Part shown: positions 4,359 to 6,136 of the stretch, piece after piece
Position numbering within the stretch: position 1 is the first letter of the stretch
Layout: each line of letters starts with the position of its first letter
From: an uncultured Neomegalonema sp.
GTDB lineage: Bacteria; Pseudomonadota; Alphaproteobacteria; Rhodobacterales; Rhodobacteraceae
Reading direction: 5' to 3'
Assembly (NCBI GenBank): GCA_937944035.1
Contig: CALDZQ010000132.1
Coordinates: 1-6,136 of the forward strand
DNA length: 6,136 nucleotides
Position numbers and translations under genes: made by a program
Notes under the pieces: generated by a model
What the model was told of the DNA's origin: nothing
What the model saw: only the letters and a program-made list of their open reading frames with translations
The model's database searches: none

Positions 4359-5759
4359 ATGACCGCTCCAAAGACCCTCTACGATAAAATCTGGGACGCC
4401 CATGTGGTTCACGAGGCCGATGACGGCACGTGCCTGCTGTATATCGACCGTCACCTCGTGCATGAGGTGACAAGTCCGCAAGCGTTTGAGGGGCTGCGCA
4501 TGACGGGCCGTACCGTGCGCCATCCTGAGGCGACACTCGCAGTGCCGGACCATAACGTGCCCACCTCGGATCGCGCCAAAGGCATCGAGGATGAGATGTC
4601 CCGGATTCAAGTCGATGCGCTGCGCACCAACTCTGCGGAATTTGGCATCGAATTTTATGACGTGATGGATATTCGTCAGGGCATCGTTCACATTATCGGG
4701 CCTGAGCAGGGCTTGACCCAGCCGGGTATGACGATTGTTTGCGGTGACAGTCATACGGCCACGCACGGCGCATTCGGTGCGCTGGCGCATGGTATCGGCA
4801 CGTCCGAGGTCGAGCATGTGCTGGCCACGCAAACGCTGATCCAGAAAAAATCGAAGAATATGAAAGTCGAGATCACCGGGACGCTGCCCGTTGGTGTGAC
4901 CGCGAAAGACATCACCCTGACCGTCATCGGCCAAACCGGCACGGCGGGCGGCAACGGTCATGTGATCGAATATTGCGGCGAGGCCATTGAGGCGCTGAGC
5001 ATGGAAGGGCGGATGACCGTCTGCAACATGGCGATTGAAGGCGGCGCGCGCGCGGGTCTGATCGCGCCGGATCAAAAGACGTTCGACTACGTGAAAGGCC
5101 GCCCGAAAGCGCCGAAAGGCGCTGACTTCGATGCGGCGGTTGCCTACTGGTCTACGCTGAAAACCGATGAGGGTGCGCATTACGACAAGGTCATCACCAT
5201 CCGCGCCGAAGACATCGCGCCCGTGGTGACATGGGGCACATCGCCCGAAGACGTGCTGCCGATCACGGCAACGGTTCCCGCGCCGGAAGATTTTGAGGGC
5301 GGCAAGGTTGATGCGGCGAAACGCTCGCTTGATTATATGGGCCTGACGCCGGGGACGAAGTTCGCGGATATTGAAGTGGACACGATCTTCATCGGCTCCT
5401 GCACCAATGGCCGTATCGAGGATATGCGCGAAGTCGCCAAGGTCATGGAGGGCCGCAAGGTCAAGGCGGGCCTGCGTGCGATGATCGTGCCGGGATCGGG
5501 CCTCGTGAAAGCGCAGATGGAGAACGAGGGTCTGTCGCAGAAACTGGCAGAAGCGGGTTTTGATATTCGGGAGCCGGGCTGCTCCATGTGCCTTGGCATG
5601 AACCCCGACCAGCTTGCACCCGGCGAGCGCTGTGCCTCCACGTCGAACCGTAATTTCGAGGGGCGTCAGGGCAAGGGCGGGCGTACCCACCTGCTCTCCC
5701 CCGCGATGGCGGCGGCGGCGGCGGTGACGGGGAAACTGACCGACGTGCGCGATCTTTAG
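4359..5759 (+). CDS. leuC: 3-isopropylmalate dehydratase large subunit LeuC
   Basis: LeuC with LeuD converts 2-isopropylmalate to 3-isopropylmalate, the second committed step of leucine synthesis, in the cytoplasm. The 466-residue length matches typical LeuC. It shows the N-terminal TLYDKIWDAHVV and LLYIDRHLVHEVTSPQAFEG, the VCGDSHTATHGAFGALAHGI segment (127-146), and the 4Fe-4S cysteines C348 (GSCTNGRI), C408 and C411 (EPGCSMCLGMNPD). The end has the substrate-site ERCASTSNRNFEGRQG (423-438). All key residues are present, so it should be active with LeuD. LeuD is often encoded next to leuC, but here a terminator-like hairpin begins about 50 nt after the stop codon and no LeuD sequence appears in the remaining window. 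A candidate promoter and about 145 nt of leader lie upstream. Confidence 0.98.
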   Translation: MTAPKTLYDKIWDAHVVHEADDGTCLLYIDRHLVHEVTSPQAFEGLRMTGRTVRHPEATLAVPDHNVPTSDRAKGIEDEMSRIQVDALRTNSAEFGIEFYDVMDIRQGIVHIIGPEQGLTQPGMTIVCGDSHTATHGAFGALAHGIGTSEVEHVLATQTLIQKKSKNMKVEITGTLPVGVTAKDITLTVIGQTGTAGGNGHVIEYCGEAIEALSMEGRMTVCNMAIEGGARAGLIAPDQKTFDYVKGRPKAPKGADFDAAVAYWSTLKTDEGAHYDKVITIRAEDIAPVVTWGTSPEDVLPITATVPAPEDFEGGKVDAAKRSLDYMGLTPGTKFADIEVDTIFIGSCTNGRIEDMREVAKVMEGRKVKAGLRAMIVPGSGLVKAQMENEGLSQKLAEAGFDIREPGCSMCLGMNPDQLAPGERCASTSNRNFEGRQGKGGRTHLLSPAMAAAAAVTGKLTDVRDL

Positions 5760-5808
5760 AGTAAAAACTTTGACACTTTTTTGTCCAACGTGATCGCGGG
5801 TTTCTCTA

Positions 5809-5860
5809 CAGCGTTGTGCGTCATTTTTGAACCGCGCAACGCTGCACTCTTTTGTTTGTT
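5809..5860 (+). terminator. leuC: Intrinsic terminator-like hairpin after leuC
   Basis: CAGCGTTGTGCG (5809-5820) pairs with CGCGCAACGCTG (5833-5844) over 12 bp with one G-T pair and a 12-nt loop. A T-rich stretch (CTCTTTTGTTTGTT) follows a few bases later. The stem ends about 85 nt after the leuC stop codon. The T-tract is interrupted, so efficiency is uncertain. Confidence 0.65.
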
Positions 5861-5940
5861 CGCGATTTCTGTGTCGCAAGGTGTTTCCAGCTTGCTCTGA
5901 AACTGCTCTGACGCAACCCTGAAGTGTATGTGCTTTTTTC

Positions 5941-5959
5941 TGCACCGGCCGGCAGTGCA
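5941..5959. repeat. Imperfect palindrome around CCGGCCGG
   Basis: TGCAC at the left pairs with GTGCA at the right, around a CCGGCCGG core, with mismatches between. It may be a regulator binding site for the gene that starts near the right edge; no regulator can be named. Confidence 0.3.
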
Positions 5960-6000
5960 ATATGGACACGCAGGAAAAATTCATCGGGCGTTCCTGCTGA

Positions 6001-6037
6001 CTCCGGGTGAGCGCCAGTGACTGTAATGTCACCGGAG
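6001..6037 (+). repeat. Bulged hairpin upstream of the right-edge gene
   Basis: CTCCGGGTGA (6001-6010) pairs with TCACCGGAG (6029-6037) over 9 bp with one bulged G and an 18-nt loop. TTTT follows 8 nt later (6046-6049) and TTTTT at 6055-6059. It could be a second terminator or a structured leader of the gene starting at 6070 or 6097. Confidence 0.35.
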
Positions 6038-6096
6038 CGGTATCGTTTTGGCGGTTTTTCTTGCCTCAAATGTCGGCTTGTGGTGGTTTCGCGCGC

Positions 6097-6136
6097 ATGA
6101 GCAAAATTTCTGACATCGCCCGAAAGCGCATCACGC
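6097..6136 (+). CDS. Possible start of an unidentified gene (3' end outside window)
   Basis: From an ATG at 6097 the frame reads MSKISDIARKRIT and is still open at the window edge. An in-frame ATG at 6070 would add nine residues (MSACGGFAR). Neither has a clear Shine-Dalgarno. Thirteen codons are too few to identify a product. The call rests on the plausible charged N-terminus and on its place after a gene-free, repeat-rich region. Confidence 0.35.
   Translation, partial: MSKISDIARKRIT

Larger units (their letters stand above)
5760..6069. other. Intergenic region after leuC, rich in inverted and direct repeats
   Basis: I find no credible gene here. An 82-codon minus-strand frame (5821-6069) is rich in Arg/Ser/Lys with no recognisable motif and no good ribosome binding site. 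The region holds a terminator-like hairpin (5809-5860), a direct repeat of GCTCTGA (5894-5900 and 5905-5911, 11-bp period), an imperfect palindrome (5941-5959) and a bulged hairpin (6001-6037). It probably carries the leuC terminator plus the control region of the next gene. Confidence 0.6.

Noticed and set aside
4258..4362. Leucine attenuation leader peptide
   Set aside because: Leucine codons are scattered, there is no run of them, no visible Shine-Dalgarno, and no terminator/antiterminator pair before leuC.
5770..5789. TTGACA-like -35 and small hairpin just after leuC
   Set aside because: No matching -10 at 16-18 bp, and the stem is only six pairs with a bulge.
4320..6032. 570-codon open frame on the minus strand, antisense to leuC
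   Set aside because: leuC on the plus strand is certain. The antisense product is full of Arg and His with no motif, as expected from the complement of a GC-rich gene, and has no start signals.
5821..6069. 82-codon minus-strand frame in the gap after leuC
   Set aside because: No domain, no good ribosome binding site, odd composition, and it overlaps hairpins on both sides.

Overview
The window looks like a chromosomal segment of a moderately GC-rich proteobacterium, probably an alphaproteobacterium. The leuC, Gfa and SPFH/NfeD proteins read like alphaproteobacterial versions, and codon third positions favour G/C. This placement is a judgement from protein character, not from a search. No rRNA, tRNA, CRISPR array, insertion sequence or integrase is visible.

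Layout. (1) 1-1600, minus strand: a two-gene unit. The upstream gene (374-1600, probable TTG start) fuses an archaeo-eukaryotic primase (AEP/PrimPol-like) domain to a C-terminal HAD-type phosphatase domain through a Pro-rich then Lys/Arg-rich linker. The downstream gene (1-315, cut by the window edge) encodes an unrecognised protein with its own good ribosome binding site. (2) 1601-1816: divergent intergenic region with a perfect 8-bp inverted repeat. (3) 1817-2986, plus strand: a stomatin/QmcA-type SPFH membrane protein and, 3 nt later, a short NfeD-like membrane partner that lacks the usual C-terminal OB domain. (4) 2996-4083, minus strand: gfa (a GFA-family, glutathione/formaldehyde-linked zinc protein), followed 29 nt downstream by a secreted 12-cysteine protein with two Excalibur-type repeats. 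(5) 4084-4358: divergent regulatory region with two inverted repeats on the gfa side, and a candidate sigma-70 promoter, a hairpin and a Shine-Dalgarno on the leuC side. (6) 4359-5759, plus strand: full-length leuC, the large subunit of 3-isopropylmalate dehydratase. (7) 5760-6136: a strong terminator-like hairpin, other inverted and direct repeats, and possibly the first codons of another gene at the right edge.

How the genes relate. The SPFH/NfeD pair is a classic membrane-microdomain operon. LeuC acts in leucine synthesis and needs LeuD, which is not encoded next to it. Gfa binds glutathione and is tied to formaldehyde handling, but no formaldehyde dehydrogenase is adjacent. The part most worth attention is the primase-phosphatase fusion. 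A polymerase-type AEP joined to a phosphatase would suit DNA end processing plus gap filling, by analogy with the polymerase and phosphoesterase modules of LigD, but that function is inference.
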